A stretch of 64,000 nt of DNA from Melampsora larici-populina 98AG31. Lineage: Eukaryota; Basidiomycota; Pucciniomycetes; Pucciniales; Melampsoraceae. Under the pieces are notes generated by a model. It saw only the letters and a list, made by a program, of their open reading frames with translations. It did no database searches and was not told the origin of the DNA. The translations under genes and the position numbers were made by a program. The DNA lies in the NCBI RefSeq assembly GCF_000204055.1, contig NW_006768867.1:35783-99782 (forward strand). The letters are read 5' to 3'. Of this stretch, positions 1-12,140 are shown piece after piece. The number at the start of each line of letters is the position of its first letter. Position 1 is the first letter of the stretch.

Positions 1-928
1 GAAATTATCTTTTTATCGCATATAACTGAATGAATAGAATAGAGTATAAAAGTTATAATGTGTAATTTGAGTGATGGATTTGAGTCGTAGATTAATAAAG
101 ATTGATCGAGTAATAATTTCAAGTGTTGATAAGGTGATGAACAAGTTGGAAAGTTCTTGGATAGTTCGATTGTAGTTTTCGAATACGTTTGAAAAAAAGA
201 TATCAGCTTTTTAGAGGTTTTGAGGATCCGAATAAGGACTATCGATTCGAACAACAAGAAAACATCAATATGTGCGTTGGATTGAAATGACAGTAAGAAA
301 ACTTATAAACTGACCAATCGAAAGGATTTCAACCATAACCAGTATAAATCCAGAACCGATCAAAGGTTGTGAGAATCTTTGAATACTATCATCATCTTCT
401 TCTGAAAATGTATCCTGACGACAAATAGTAGAGATCGTTCCAGTCATACTCAAAAAGACTTCACGTGAATTTCCAAATCTTGAGAAAGTTTTCAATAATT
501 CCATGATAGGATCAGAATTCAATTCGTTTACACCATCTTCTGTAGGGTTTGGTGTATCACTACTATAAACTGAATGAATCAGTTTATTAGGTAGATCGAG
601 TGAAAGTTGGTCCTAGAAATCAAGAATTGGAGGTTTTCAGAGAGCGGTCAATAACGTGTTAGAGAACAAAGCATTGAGTGATGATAGATAAACTCACGAA
701 GAAATTCACGATAGATGTTTCCCCTGATCGATGTTCGAGTTCTTGTATTAATGATTAAAGTAGTTTAGGATTTGATATCAATAAGTCTTCCAATTGGTTG
801 AATAGGCCCAGTGGTTCTTGCAATATTTTCGAAATGTCCTTCTGTACTTCTATTCTAGTGTTCGAACAGGTTGATGGTGTTGGCTCGGTTTCGGATGTTG
901 ATTGTGATGGTACTCTTGATGATCCCAT
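1..928 (-). pseudogene. Unassigned helical protein gene, 5' part, with premature stop
   Basis: Three exons read on the minus strand: 928-698, 612-315 and 238-1 (continuing off the window). Introns are GT-AG and phases agree (0, then 1). The start is the first ATG, at 928-926 (protein begins MGSSRVPSQS). Codon 58 is an in-frame TAA at 757-755, inside an otherwise helical, Leu-rich stretch; downstream of it the frame stays open through both later exons (FGNSREVFLSM near 470; a Leu/Ile-rich helical run in the last exon). I do not recognise the family; the helical repeat character and the NSREVFL motif are reminiscent of ARM-like proteins such as the Ybp1/glomulin group, but this is a guess. It is either a pseudogene or a gene with an unrecognised intron or a base error around the TAA. 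Confidence 0.5.
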
Positions 929-3597
929 AATCCTGGATCAAAACCTCAAACAGCGAGTTTAGCGGAATCTTTCGGGCAAACCTAGATTGACCCCTTCCAA
1001 GGGAATCGAATGATCAAGAGGGGTCCAGTGGATCCATCATCCAACCACCTACAGAAACTACTATCCAAAACTTGAGCATGCGCTAAATGGCACGGAAGCT
1101 AATGTATTCGAAGATTTTGAAACCACCAACCAGCATTGTTGGAAGAAACCGCCTAGGTTGCAAGCGATGGAAGAAGCCAGTTTGCTTTTCAAGGTACACT
1201 CGCAGTCCATCTTGAAGCAGACTACATAATGAGAGTGACATATCTCCAAACTGTGATGTCACTCGTATTGCCCAAGAATCTTCTTCTTGACAGGAGCTAG
1301 ATGCCTCTAGTCTTGTATTCTGGTTGTATGATCTTAAAATTTTGTCAATAAATCGAGACTTTGACCATGATTGATTTGCAGTCCACGGATTTCAAACCCT
1401 TGGCTATCAAACATTTCGTCGGCAGCTCCTTTGGTACAACGTTTTTAGAAATGCGGTTGAACAAAGTAAGTCTCCAATCTTTTTTTGTTCTGGCGTCATA
1501 AAGGTTTTTGAACAAACGTTAGATGAAGCTTCCGCCAATCTAAAATCTGCTTTGATGCCTCAAAGACGTCTTGCGGGTCATTTTTCGATCTTTAGACACA
1601 CGAAATGACGATCTAAACTCTAGAGAGTCCTTCTCACATCACTCAGAAATTGGGGATTAGATATCCTTCGGATTGCTCTAGATCATTCTGATATCGAGTG
1701 GCGAGATGCCCTGGATTTTTGATATTAGATGAATGCAGTCTGTACAAATATTTTTTATGTCTGAGCTACTTCCGAAGGGTGCAATGGTAGAAAGACATCT
1801 TTTTAGTGGTATCTCCATAAAGGGATTGAGCGTGCAAGTCATGCTCGAGAGAGGGACTATTCTCCGTACGAAATTCGATCTCGAAGCCATGATGTGATCA
1901 ACAGTTTTTTAGTTGATCAAGCCAATCTTGGGATGTCATTGCTTTGCAGATTGCATCCAAGAAGAGTGCGTGTGCTCGCTCCTTCCAATCAAAGCTTGAA
2001 GCATTAGTTCTATCCTTCGGTAGTGTGACTAAACACATTATTCAACATGTATGCAACTAGAGCGCGTAATATACATTTCAGGAGAAAAGCGTATGTAGAA
2101 GAGTTAAGTCGCCTGACAATCGGTCTCTGGGAAGCACAAAACCCGTTTTTACCCTTAGGGCAGCGGGTGTGTTGCTCCAGCTATAGTCAGGTCGAACGCA
2201 AGCCAGATCGCTTTGGTAGTGAGACGTCAAGCTTTGGATGCGGATAATCGTTGGCTTTCTGGAAATTCAAAAGCGATTGGAAGTGCAATACGAAACATCC
2301 GTTGGACTCTGAGCCCTTGGCGCCACGAGATGGCACATCAACATTTGGTTACAGACGTTTTGCTTCGAATATGGTGAGATGGATATGTAGGTAGCATGAA
2401 AAGTGTGAGCTGATGAGAATTGTGCGATCACTACAAATGGGACAAATCGTTCTTCAAGCCGACCAAAGACTTGAATGTCAGTGTGGCTAATATTTGAGGG
2501 TATCGGGAGTTTATGCCTTTTTTGACCCAAAATTTACACCTCTTCCTGTATCCCAATTCCCAAGTTCCAACTAACAGTTGAATCATACTTCACATCATGA
2601 AAAATCTTTGAGTTCGGATTCTCTTTGATTCTTTGTGCTAGTTTGAAGACAAATCCTGGTGTAAAAGATAGCACACAATGACCTCAGGGACTCACCTTTC
2701 TACCAGACATGGATAATTGGAGATTTGCTGTTGTATTGCAAAGAAATCAAGAAGCACAACTAATTGTCATTGAGTATCATGATGACCCAAAAAACATTCC
2801 TTCTGATATGGTTGAACTTGGAAAACTTTTACTGAAAAACCTGGAGTACGAGAAGGTGTCTTCCAAAAAGGCAGAGTACCAATTTTTCACAAAAGCAATA
2901 CCACTCATGGAAACATTGTAGCAAAACACTCATCTAAAAAGATTAGGCGCTGGGTGACGTTTTGATGGACAAAGGATTTCGCCACCTCAATAAGTGCATG
3001 AATAGTATGGAAGATTTCCGAAATTATTTCAACGGGAGGTATCACACAGATTTCGCATATCCAAGTGTGCCGTCGTCTTGGACTGATCCGGCAACCGACC
3101 GGCCCCCGTTGACAAACGGTGAGACTGAGCCGACCACTTGCTCATCCTCCACAATTTTCCATCACCGCACCACCAGAGGCACAAATGGCAAAGGGATAAA
3201 CATCCGTGTTGGACTTCCTTATGGAATCCACACAGGAAGGGCACGGGGCCACAGTTCCATCTGTGAAAGTTGTATCTGGCTATCCCAAAGCGGTACGCCA
3301 GAGGCTTTTGGTTGGTGAGGCAACCCAAAATTGAACAACGAGTTCAACATATGGTTGGAGCTGGCTATGTGCCACCCTATTTTTTTTAGTGTCATAAACT
3401 TGACTTAAAAAAATTGGGAAATTTGATACTGATTGAATGGGGGCTGAATTGCTTACGAGTTACTTAAACTGCGCTTGAATGATTACTTTGCAGAGCCTTG
3501 CCCAGTCCCTATTATCAATGGAATGGTTCTCGTCTCGGGGCAGCAAGATGCAAGTGTGGCTACCAAAACGGGCCTGTGCCCGGAATGTATTTCCCCC
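929..3597. other. Decayed, unassigned sequence between gene and transposon nest
   Basis: No intact gene recognised. Short open stretches exist on the plus strand (for example about 1075-1210, with frame EHALNGTEANVFEDF; 1380-1465; 2047-2247) separated by stops, which looks like eroded coding sequence, possibly old transposon. None carries a motif I can name. Confidence 0.3.
2709..2921 (+). CDS. Small unassigned ORF, possibly a gene fragment
   Basis: A 70-codon ATG-started frame (MDNWRFAVVLQRNQEAQL...) ending in IPLMETL. Amino-acid composition looks protein-like (charged helix with KLLLKNLEYEKVSSKKAEY) and has no low complexity. No signal peptide, no recognised motif and no neighbour that explains it. 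It could be the last exon of a decayed gene in this remnant region. I would not treat it as a confirmed gene. Confidence 0.2.
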   Translation: MDNWRFAVVLQRNQEAQLIVIEYHDDPKNIPSDMVELGKLLLKNLEYEKVSSKKAEYQFFTKAIPLMETL

Positions 3598-4872
3598 GTA
3601 AGTTGATGAATATTTAAAAAGACAATGTTGGATGAATAGAAAGAAACGATGTGGAATGAATTCGGACAGATGGTAAACAGAAATGACATCATATCTGTTC
3701 AAAAGATATAGCAAAGAACCGACCCGTTAGCAAACATCACGGGTATGTTACAGTCCACAAAGAATTATAGTGGGTAGTGTCTAAAAGCGTGAAATCGGGT
3801 ATTTGGAGCAAAAAGTTTATCAGTGCCACAAATTTGATCCAAATTGGAATCCGAGCACAGATTTGGAGTCCTTGCATCGGCCGCTATCAGAAATTGTTAT
3901 CTCTGAGTTGTTTCAAGGGCTTTAAATTTTTCATCTTTTTTACAACAAAGTAGATTTTCATCATAGAATGTAATTTGCAATACAGAAAATTAAACAATAC
4001 AATTCCTAGTGCTTTGCGACCTTCTCCATCAGTGAGGACATGAATTACAGCAAGAAGTCAATATTTGAAAAAGTTATAAGGAAAAACAAACAAAATGTCA
4101 TCGATTGAAGTCAGCATTGGTCACAGAGCCATGAGCAGCGGTTCGGAAAGAGTCGTATGGGTGCATTGTGACCTGGTGTATCAGTGAGAGCAGAAATCAA
4201 TAAGACAAAACAATCTTCGATGAAAATGTGAGAAAAAAGGGCGAAAACATACATCGAGGCCAGCATCAGTTGCATAGTTGCCAGAAATGGTTTGATGAGA
4301 TGTATATGTCTTAGTGACAGCATTAGAACCACATTTGACTTTCATGGCCTGCCTACAAGCTATCAAATGCATCAAACAATTGATAAATCAAGAAAAATTC
4401 ATGAATGAGATCAAGCAAAAGGTCGACTTACAAGAGATTGAACATTATCTTGTTGGTCTTGGGATGAAGATGAAACTCTCGGATGGTTACGAGAGGACCG
4501 GTTTGCCTATTTGTTTCAACCAAATCCTTCTCTTCCTGGAGATTGGAACGCTCGTACGGTGTTCGAGATAGCCTAAAACAAAATTGTTGTATGTATTGAT
4601 CCTGTCAGTATTGGATATATAAGACAACAAAGCGATCAAGATAAATAACTTACATGTGACACCAAAGAAAGTCAATTGGAACCAATTGGCTCGAGTTCGC
4701 AATAGGATTTGAAGGTCGGAAAGGAACTGATCCACTTGAAGGATGTGATCTCAATCCTACATGTACGGGGAAATTTGAACATATGTAATTTTTTCCCCGG
4801 TCCGACATTTCACGCTTTTAGACACTACCCACTATACACTCCCATCGGTTAATTACAAGTCACCAACATCTA
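3598..4872 (-). repeat. Left direct repeat of old YR element (interrupted)
   Basis: From GTAAGTTGATGA at 3598 to ACATCTA at 4872 this matches 20820-21027 in the same orientation with scattered mismatches and small indels, once the inserted TIR element 3768-4834 plus one TA is removed. Confidence 0.85.
3768..4834. mobile_element. Non-autonomous TIR transposon, TA target duplication
   Basis: Both ends carry a perfect 28-bp inverted repeat beginning TAGTGGGTAGTGTCT. TA dinucleotides at 3766-3767 and 4835-4836 flank it. The unoccupied site is preserved in the other direct repeat of the host retroelement: there the sequence runs agaat-TA-cactccc (TA at 20990-20991) with nothing inserted. The 1,067-bp interior has only short unconvincing ORFs and no transposase motif, so it is a non-autonomous derivative. 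TA duplication points to the Tc1/mariner group, but no transposase supports this. Confidence 0.85.
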
Positions 4873-5238
4873 GAAATGTAATTCATAAACTTACAATACT
4901 CAGTAATAGAAATTACTAAAACAAGTGAGTGGTTGTGGGCGAATCCCTAGGCTAGAACAGCCCAGGGTTATAAAATTTCTTTTTAGCAGACAAAACACCC
5001 TCTCCGACCCGCCTACAGACGTACCAATGAGTGATGAAGTAGGAGAGGTTCAGAAAAATAAACAGAATAATCAGTTTTGTTGAAAAACATAAATCGGCCA
5101 TAAAACCGGCATAAAGAAGCCAAAATGAGAATCAAGAAGGTGCAAAGACCATTAACCAATGATATCACAAAAGACAAAGGCATAAAAGCCATTGACCGGT
5201 CTTTTTTAAAAAAGCAATCTAAACGAGACTCACTTCTT
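4873..5238. other. Non-coding tail of old YR element
   Basis: Sequence between the recombinase stop and the left direct repeat. No ORF or repeat recognised; by analogy with Ngaro this is where a B1 repeat would lie, but no second copy is visible in the window. Confidence 0.4.
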
Positions 5239-5473
5239 TTATAAAAAAGACACATTAGAACCAATATGTGCCACATTGCCAATTACATGATTTTGATTCT
5301 CAGGTAATCTTAAAGCAACATGTCCACGAACATAAATTAAAAAAGCATTGGATGACCAGCGACCTGCGCTCTTGATGTAATCCATTGTGTGCCCCGATTG
5401 AGCCAATGCCGTAGCACCACCGGATTGCAACAAATGGCCCAAAAAAGATTTGTCGAAATGTAACCGAAAACAA
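5239..5473 (-). pseudogene. Tyrosine recombinase, C-terminal catalytic part
   Basis: The separated 3' part of the YR gene that begins at 16979. It encodes the C-terminal catalytic box: GHLLQSGGATALA, then GRWSSNAFLIYVRGH with the candidate nucleophile Tyr in FLIYV. In active YRs the first box is H-x-x-R; here the Arg is Gln (HLLQ), so the enzyme would be dead even if unsplit. Reading frame passes directly from the right-hand part (SWFMS at 16183) into this part (CFRLHF) once the KDZ element and one 8-bp duplication are removed, which shows that the gene was continuous before insertion. Confidence 0.85.
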
Positions 5474-5481
5474 GACATGAA
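5474..5481. repeat. KDZ target-site duplication, left
   Basis: GACATGAA, identical to 16183-16190. In the minus-strand frame of the interrupted recombinase it covers the FMS codons. Confidence 0.9.
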
Positions 5482-5812
5482 CACCTGTGTCACCAAAATG
5501 CTTCGGACTGTATCCAAAAAAAAAGAGGAAACCTGCCGGATCCAGTCCGAAAATGCGTACTCAGACCCTTCCAGACCCTTTAGACACATCTGAAGTGGCC
5601 TTTGAAAAAAAATCAAAGGTCACAATTCTCTCTGCCTAATGCTCCAGATGGATCTGGGCCAATAGTGGGCCGTGTAAGTCATGTAGCCACATTACATCTG
5701 GCCCCAGATCCATCTGAGTGTGCTTTACCTGACGAGTTCTGTACACTGGGACCCCAGATGCATCTGAGTGTGATTCATCAAATGTTCTGTGCACTGTGAT
5801 TCCAGATGCATC
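5482..5812 (+). repeat. KDZ terminal inverted repeat, left
   Basis: 331 bp matching the reverse complement of 15850-16182, with a few substitutions and a 2-nt length change in an A-rich run near 5516. It contains three of the AGATGNATCT-type palindromes discussed separately. A 65-codon ORF appears in both TIRs only because they are copies of each other. Confidence 0.93.
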
Positions 5813-6150
5813 CGGACACACTGATCTGGGTCATTGGTCAGATGCTTCTGCTGTTTGTCCAATGTAACCAATTGTCAGACTACCAGATGCATCTGGATGT
5901 TCTGGATCTCAGATGCATCTGCTTACAAGCACTAATTTCAAATGCATCTGGCCGGATGACCCACTGGCAGATGATGATGTAAGCCATGTCAGATTCAACT
6001 CAATATCTGTGAAGCGCTTTCCAGATGTGTGAGGATACCAGATACATCTGACCAGATGTATCCAGTCACAGATGCATCCACTCCCCAGATATATCTGTAA
6101 CAGGTCAACACGCCTTTTGGATGAGTCTGAAGGCCAGATACATCTGCTCA
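5640..6150. repeat. Left subterminal cluster of CAGATGCATCTG-type palindromes
   Basis: About a dozen near-copies of the palindrome CAGATGCATCTG (centre base variable: GGAT, CCAT, GCAT, ACAT, ATAT), irregularly spaced 20-60 bp apart, from 5644 to about 6147. The cluster runs inward from the TIR to just short of the transposase stop codon. Arrays of short motifs like this near transposon ends are usually transposase binding sites. Confidence 0.8.
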
Positions 6151-6187
6151 ACTCACTATCAAAAACACACCAAAAACATTAATTACG

Positions 6188-9100
6188 TCATAACACATCT
6201 CCATCTATCATTACATCATCAAGAAGTATTGCCAATTCATTGTAGAAGATCTCATCATCATTTTCAGGAGCCACTTCCAGGTTATCAGCTGCCCGTCCGC
6301 AAGGGACTAGAATATCCCATGTAGCAAGAGCGCCACGGACCAGTCTCATCCAACCTTGAGACAATTCTTCATACACCTCAACCGGGACATCAGTATATGT
6401 GCATGTTTGATGCAATGAATCTACCATACTGTCAGGACCCCAATTGATCCATAGACAACAGTGATTGTGCAATAGTGATGAGTGCAGTGAAGCCAAAACT
6501 TCCGCGCACTCGTCCCAAATTTGCTTTGAAACCTGAGGCTTCCCAAATACCCACTCAATTGGCTTGCGGTGATCAAAATCATCACTTCGCCAAGCTATGG
6601 TATCACCAAAGGTTGATGTCAGATGAGTTTTATTTCACATGAAAAAGAAATGTACATACCTGCGTCACATACAGTCATTAATGACTCCAGTTTGACTGAC
6701 ATTTCCAATGACCAATCCACCACTTGGAGTACTTCAAGGCCAATACGCCGTAGTTCTTCAGTACAGCCTCGTATCTTCAAAAAGGCATCAATGCCTGCTT
6801 GCGTAGCCGGATTTACAGCCCAGTCTTCTTCTGGATGGGTCAAGTTGCCAAAGTTCCAGAATGCGTCCTCAATATCCAACTTTTGTACACGCTCTAGGTT
6901 TGGGCAAATTATTGGATCATCCGGATCGTAGGTGTCGTTATACTTGATAACAAGATCATGATATGTATTCCACTTCTTTTTCAATAATTTTATCTTCGCT
7001 CTCATCTGCTGTTTGAAAGATTGTTGGACCTTTGTGCCTAACATGTTTAGCAATAAGCTACTTCCTTGTTGGAGAAGTATCAGAAGCCAGGTAATTCACA
7101 TACACTGCCTGCATTGAAGAGGTTCCCAGATGGGAAGATGGCTCGTAGGAATCAGACAGCCTTTGTGACTACATATATTACCATCGCGGTCCCACCCTCA
7201 CGACTCACACTCCCATCTGGGAACCTCTTTAATGCTGGGAGTGATACCTAGGCCTGGTTTATCCCAACGGTTTTGTAAATCTATTATCCCAACTCTGGCT
7301 TTGTACAGACGGGACTTGGCGATTCGAATTCGTATCAGAGCCCTGCCTTTTTCGTCTTGAAAAAGTGGCAAAAGTGACAAATTTGAAAAGGCTAAGTACC
7401 ATCAAGCCAATCAGTAGATTCAAATGAGAATGCACCTGAGGCTCCTGGAATTTCTCGAAAGTCCTCGCTTCCTAGTTCAGCAACAACCTCGTTTATTTCC
7501 ACTTCCAAAAAGACAAGATTGGCATGAAGGCTAGCAAGTTCAGCATTTTTGTCTTCGGGTTGAGTTCTTCAACACTTCTCACGAAGCTCCTCCAGACGCC
7601 GACTAAGAGAGAATACATTAAAAGCACCACCAGTGGTCAATATGATGATTATGAGTTGACAACTGAACCAAATGAAGACTTACACAGACACCCGCAGGTT
7701 CTCTTCAAGGTCGACCAAACGCTCCAACTGGGCAGTCAAGTCCTGTAGAGCATGGTTACCCAGGAGTTCAAGCTGACATTCACGTTGCCGAGTCCACTGC
7801 TCGGCATAATACTTGGGAAGCCTCCCCTCCGAAATCCACAAGCCTTCAAGTATCTGTTCGTTGTCGGCAAGCTCTTTCTCATATTGTTTCAATTTTGATT
7901 GGAATGATTTGACTGTTTCAAATTGATATTGGCAATATCAGTGGGTAGTTTAGATTATTCAAAGATAATCTATCTCACCCGTGTTCTCAAGGGAGACACG
8001 ATTCATGTGCTTCGTTTTGAGCTCCAACGACACAAGTCTATGCTGACTTGTTGCATAGCAATTGACAGAAACTTGCGAGGACAGTTTGAACCACACATGT
8101 TCAGGTCCTTCACCATCTGATTTTCCCCAACCCTTATTGCTTCGCGGATTGTAGGCGAGTCGACATCCATATGCATGGGCATATGAATGAAACGCGCCTG
8201 TTGCAAATTTCATTCGACCATCATTCCTTTCCGTCTCAAAAAGCTTATGCTATTGATAAACTCACGAAACAGTATCAGTGAAGATGGATTGTTTGGTTTG
8301 AGTGGTTTTTCTGGACTCACCTTTACAATTCCCTTCTCGAGATTATACCCGATGTCGTAGATGACACCCACTTGTTTAGGTGGACCATCTGCACTACGAA
8401 GCTGTTCAAACAGCCAATCAATCAAAGCATGTGCAAAATAAGCTCTGATATCATACCATCAGTTTCCAATTATCTTGATTATTGGGAGAAGAAACAAGAA
8501 GTAAGTACACACTTTTCTCCACTTTGAACCACGTTCACATAGGCCAGGACGTGGTTGTGCCTGCAACACATGACAGATAAGCCAGTGTCATCAAATGCTC
8601 GTCATGTACTACCAGTACGGCGGTCGTTTGCCGCTGTATTTTGAGTGCTGCACTGATCCTGTCGACGTAACACACAGGTATGAGCTCAAATTTCAGTAAG
8701 AAAGATTCCCAGTACCCACTGCGGACAGAGCTCGATTCGGATCAGGTTTCTGAGCCCACTTGTTCAGGTGGTCTTCGGACAAGAAGAGTGAAGGTCTCTT
8801 TTTTTGAATGGCGTCCAATTCAACACTCGCAGATTTATGGCGACGCTGCTGGAAGTTGCAATCGAGACAGACCAGCACATCAGGTTCATCTGCGGGTAGC
8901 CGTCCTGAAAACCGTCCGTAACATCTTGGACATTTTGTTTTGAGCTTTCCAAAACCCGTAAGTTCAAGTGCTTGCTCGCTTAATTCTTGTTCTAATAGCA
9001 TCATTTCTCGATAAACATCCACGGCCGATGTGAGTGTAAATCTCCACTGTCTAGCCTATATTACATATAAAAGCACGTAAATCAGAATGAAGCTTGAGTT

Positions 9101-9957
9101 GAGTTCAATGTCCGAGAGCCTTACGTCTTCCCCTTTTCGGTTCCAGAGGATGGCGTGAGTCAAATCAAGGAAGTTGTCAATTGCCTGTGCAAAAGGTTGC
9201 ACCCGGACGTTGCAATATTTCCAGATACAGTGATGAAAACAAAGCATTCGAATGGAGAACGCCGTTTGAGGGTGTCCGGGTGAGCTACCTATATATCCCA
9301 TCTGAATAAGTCGCACCTGATCAATTTGGCACAAGCAGAAGGTCACTGGAACTCTCCAGCGGCCCGTTTTGACAAAAGTTAGTTACTCAGCCATTAAAAC
9401 TTGAAAACACGAGACTAACCAATTATGTCAATCAAGTCAACTGTTCGCGTGGTCGTCCTAGATTTGTTGCAATAGCATGGCTTTTTCAAATCAAGATTCC
9501 ACTTATCTGGGTAACCTCTTCTAATCAGCCGACATTTCATGAAAGTCAAGAACATCACTTCAGTGATCTCTTTCCATTTTTGAGCTTCCCTTATCCGGCG
9601 TTCCTGATAGGTTAAGCATCCAGTGAGATGAATGTAAGCCAATCCAGGAATTTTGGGTTCTGAGTCCACATCCGACTCCGAATCTGAACTCGATTTGTCA
9701 GTCATCATCCTAACATCATCGCCGACGTCATTGAAGTTATGATCAAATTGATCTTGCGGTGATGGCGGATGATTTGTATTGTTCGTATCGAGTTGCTCGG
9801 GGTGAATAATGGCCTGCGATAGTCTATCAAGAAAAGGAACCACATAGTCCTCCTCCATCTCTTCAAGATTGGCTAATTCTTGCGCCGAACTGCCCAGGCG
9901 CCTAGATTTCTTTTGAACTCGCTTGCCAAGAGGGCACGGTATTCGCGAGTCAGACAT
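6188..9957 (-). pseudogene. KDZ transposase, multi-exon, disrupted
   Basis: First good ATG at 9957 (MSDSRIPCPL). In order: an acidic N-terminus; a CxC-type zinc motif ending CYCNKSRTTTRTVDL (near 9440); VRLIQMGY (near 9300); a zinc ribbon CPRCYG followed by CLDCNFQQRRH (DCNFQ at 8863-8849; family form usually LDGNFQ); DDTGL with CRHN (8592-8555); YDIGYNLEKG (8359-8330); FHSYAHAYGCRL and SDGEGPEHVW (8120-8091) with the candidate acidic catalytic Glu. The C-terminal exons (7892-7680, 7380-7248, 7037-6660, 6595-6188) are coiled-coil rich. Most introns are GT-AG and in phase. Breaks: an in-frame TGA at 7571-7569, and the acceptor expected near 9368 reads ACG rather than AG. Function in an intact copy: cutting and joining the TIRs in the nucleus. 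Confidence 0.85.
7103..7243. mobile_element. 141-bp MITE inside a KDZ transposase intron
   Basis: Inverted repeats of 33 bp (7103-7135 and 7211-7243, four mismatches) ending in GAGGTTCCCAGATGGGA. ATA lies directly outside both ends, a possible 3-bp target duplication. It sits in the 210-nt intron 7247-7038, starting four bases after the GT donor. Without it the intron would be about 66 nt, the normal size here. Confidence 0.75.
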
Positions 9958-11414
9958 TGTGTTTGATGTATGTTTGATGCGTACGTTGAACCAAAAAAAA
10001 CTGATACGACGTATTAGAAAAACTAACGGAAAAGGAAGTTGTTCAAACGTTTCATTTTCCGCTTTCAAACAAAAATGAAGACTAACAGATTTGATGGCAA
10101 CTTGTCAAAAAAAAAAACACTTTCAGTCAACTAGTCTGGAATGCGTTGGGGACATGTGATTGTTCATATTCAATTGGGCCTGGATGACGTATTTGGACAC
10201 ACTGATTTTGCTGAAAAACGGACTGATGTACATTATAGCTTTTCCTCTTGAAGTATAACACTGATGCTGAATGATGACACTATGTATCATCATTGTATCA
10301 TCATTCTGAATGATGAATGATTATGATTCATCATTCATCGCTGAATGACATTCATCATACATCATCATGATATCAAATTACAATGATATGGAAAGTTGGT
10401 TATAGTATACGGTGGTGTTGGATGGAAATAAAATAGTGCTCATCAGAACCATCTATATCTTAGAACACTTGTTTACCATGCTATTACAAAGCTAGTCAAC
10501 AGTGGTGATTTAAAAATCAAGTTGTCAGAGTGTTTCATTTCATCATATAAATTGGGTGTATAGTGCGTACCACCAGCCTACCGTCCTTATCAACCTGCTA
10601 TCAGTTTGGTCATTGGACCAATGCTACCTTCAGAATTGAAGGTAAAAGGTAGCACCTATCTACCATAACATCAGGCCCTCATACTCCCATGTAGAGGTGC
10701 AAAAAATTCCTCCAGGAGTTGGAGATTGAAGGAATTATCTTCTCAACGCAGTTCATCATCTGAACATGTTCATGTACCATCTTAATGATACTATGTTTTT
10801 TTTCAACCTTTGTATATATACACCTCTATCTTGATTTGTTATCTATCTCCAATATATTTCTTTATTTCTTCAAGCTTTAAAGAGAAGAATCTTTTGATTC
10901 ACAAACAACTTATTGATGATTGAGTTTGATTTGATGGTTTGAGTGTTGGTTTGATTCCTCTTTATTATCTCTCCTTGTTTCTTCATGACATTCCTTTATG
11001 ACACTGACTTATTTCTTGATTGATTCTTACAGATAAGTATAAGTATCTACTGTTGCACTTTATCAAGAGTGCAACACAATTTGGATTCATAAATAATACC
11101 AAGGCCAGCACCATGAGGTTGGTGCTGGCCTAAAGTCACTAATATGGTCATCAAGGATGTCAAATTAGTGATTATAGTGGGTGGATGTGATTTCAGGTGG
11201 GTTATTTTATGTTCAAATGTGTTTCAAATGCACTATATATACTTATGGCAAATAATTTCCCCTCCTTGAACAAACCACATTTGACCAAAATGAGTGATGT
11301 TGGCATACTTGAGCTTAAAACATCAAATATATGCGATTCTGAGCTGAAATTTTAGAAAATTTTCAAAGTCACTTTAGGCTCAAACTTCATTAATAAACTA
11401 CCCCTAAAAAATGT

Positions 11415-12140
11415 TCAGGAAATCACTAGAACAAAGGCAAATATTAAATAACAAAAACTGGCGGAGATATGGACATGTCAAAATGTGCATCAAATGCTCA
11501 TTTGCACCAAAAGTGCACCAAGAAGTGGTCTTTTTGAAAAATTCTCTTATTAAATGGAAAATATTTTTCTATTTGGAATCACTTTCATTATTGGATCATC
11601 AGATTTGGAGTAATATCCGCTGAGATATTGCAATTTTCTCCATTTCAGAATCTCCCGACCCCTCAAGTAAACCTTTTGTTGGCCCTCACAGCAAAGAATT
11701 TTGCAAATTTTGTCATAATAAACTACAGTTGGAATTTTTTTCCCAACAACTTTCATTGTTGAATCATTAGGATGGGACCAATATCTGCTGAGATATTGCA
11801 TTTTTCAGCAGTTCAGAATGTCCCAACACCTCAAATAAAGCTTGTGTTGGCCCTCACAACAAAGAGTTTTCCACATTTGGTCATAATTAACTACAGTTGA
11901 ATTTTCTTTTTCAACATCTTTCATTATTGGATCATCAGGTTTGGAGTAATATCCGCTGAGATATTCCTAATTTCAGTATTTCAGAAACCTCAAGTAAAAC
12001 TTTTGGTGGCCCTTACAAGTTGCCACTGTCCTTTTGGAAATTTCGTGTCAGTGAAGTACCCTTCAATTTCCTTCTTGAACACACCTCATCATTGTATCAT
12101 TGCATTTGGTCCAATATCAACTTACTTATGCGGTTTTTGG
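11415..12140. repeat. Tandem repeat, 168-bp unit, about four diverged copies
   Basis: The landmark TTTCATTATTGGATCATCAG recurs at 11583, 11751 and 11919, exactly 168 bp apart, each followed by a form of AATATCCGCTGAGATATT and, ~60 bp later, TTGGCCCTCACA. Weaker partial copies precede (from about 11415) and follow (to about 12140). Confidence 0.75.

Noticed and set aside
5602..5799. 65-codon ORF present almost identically at 5602-5799 (+) and 15863-16060 (-)
   Set aside because: It is the same TIR read in both copies; no start context or motif supports a protein.
5640..6150. Repeated palindromes resembling a CRISPR array
   Set aside because: Spacing is irregular, units are short and variable, and the setting is a eukaryotic transposon end with a mirror-image cluster at the other end.
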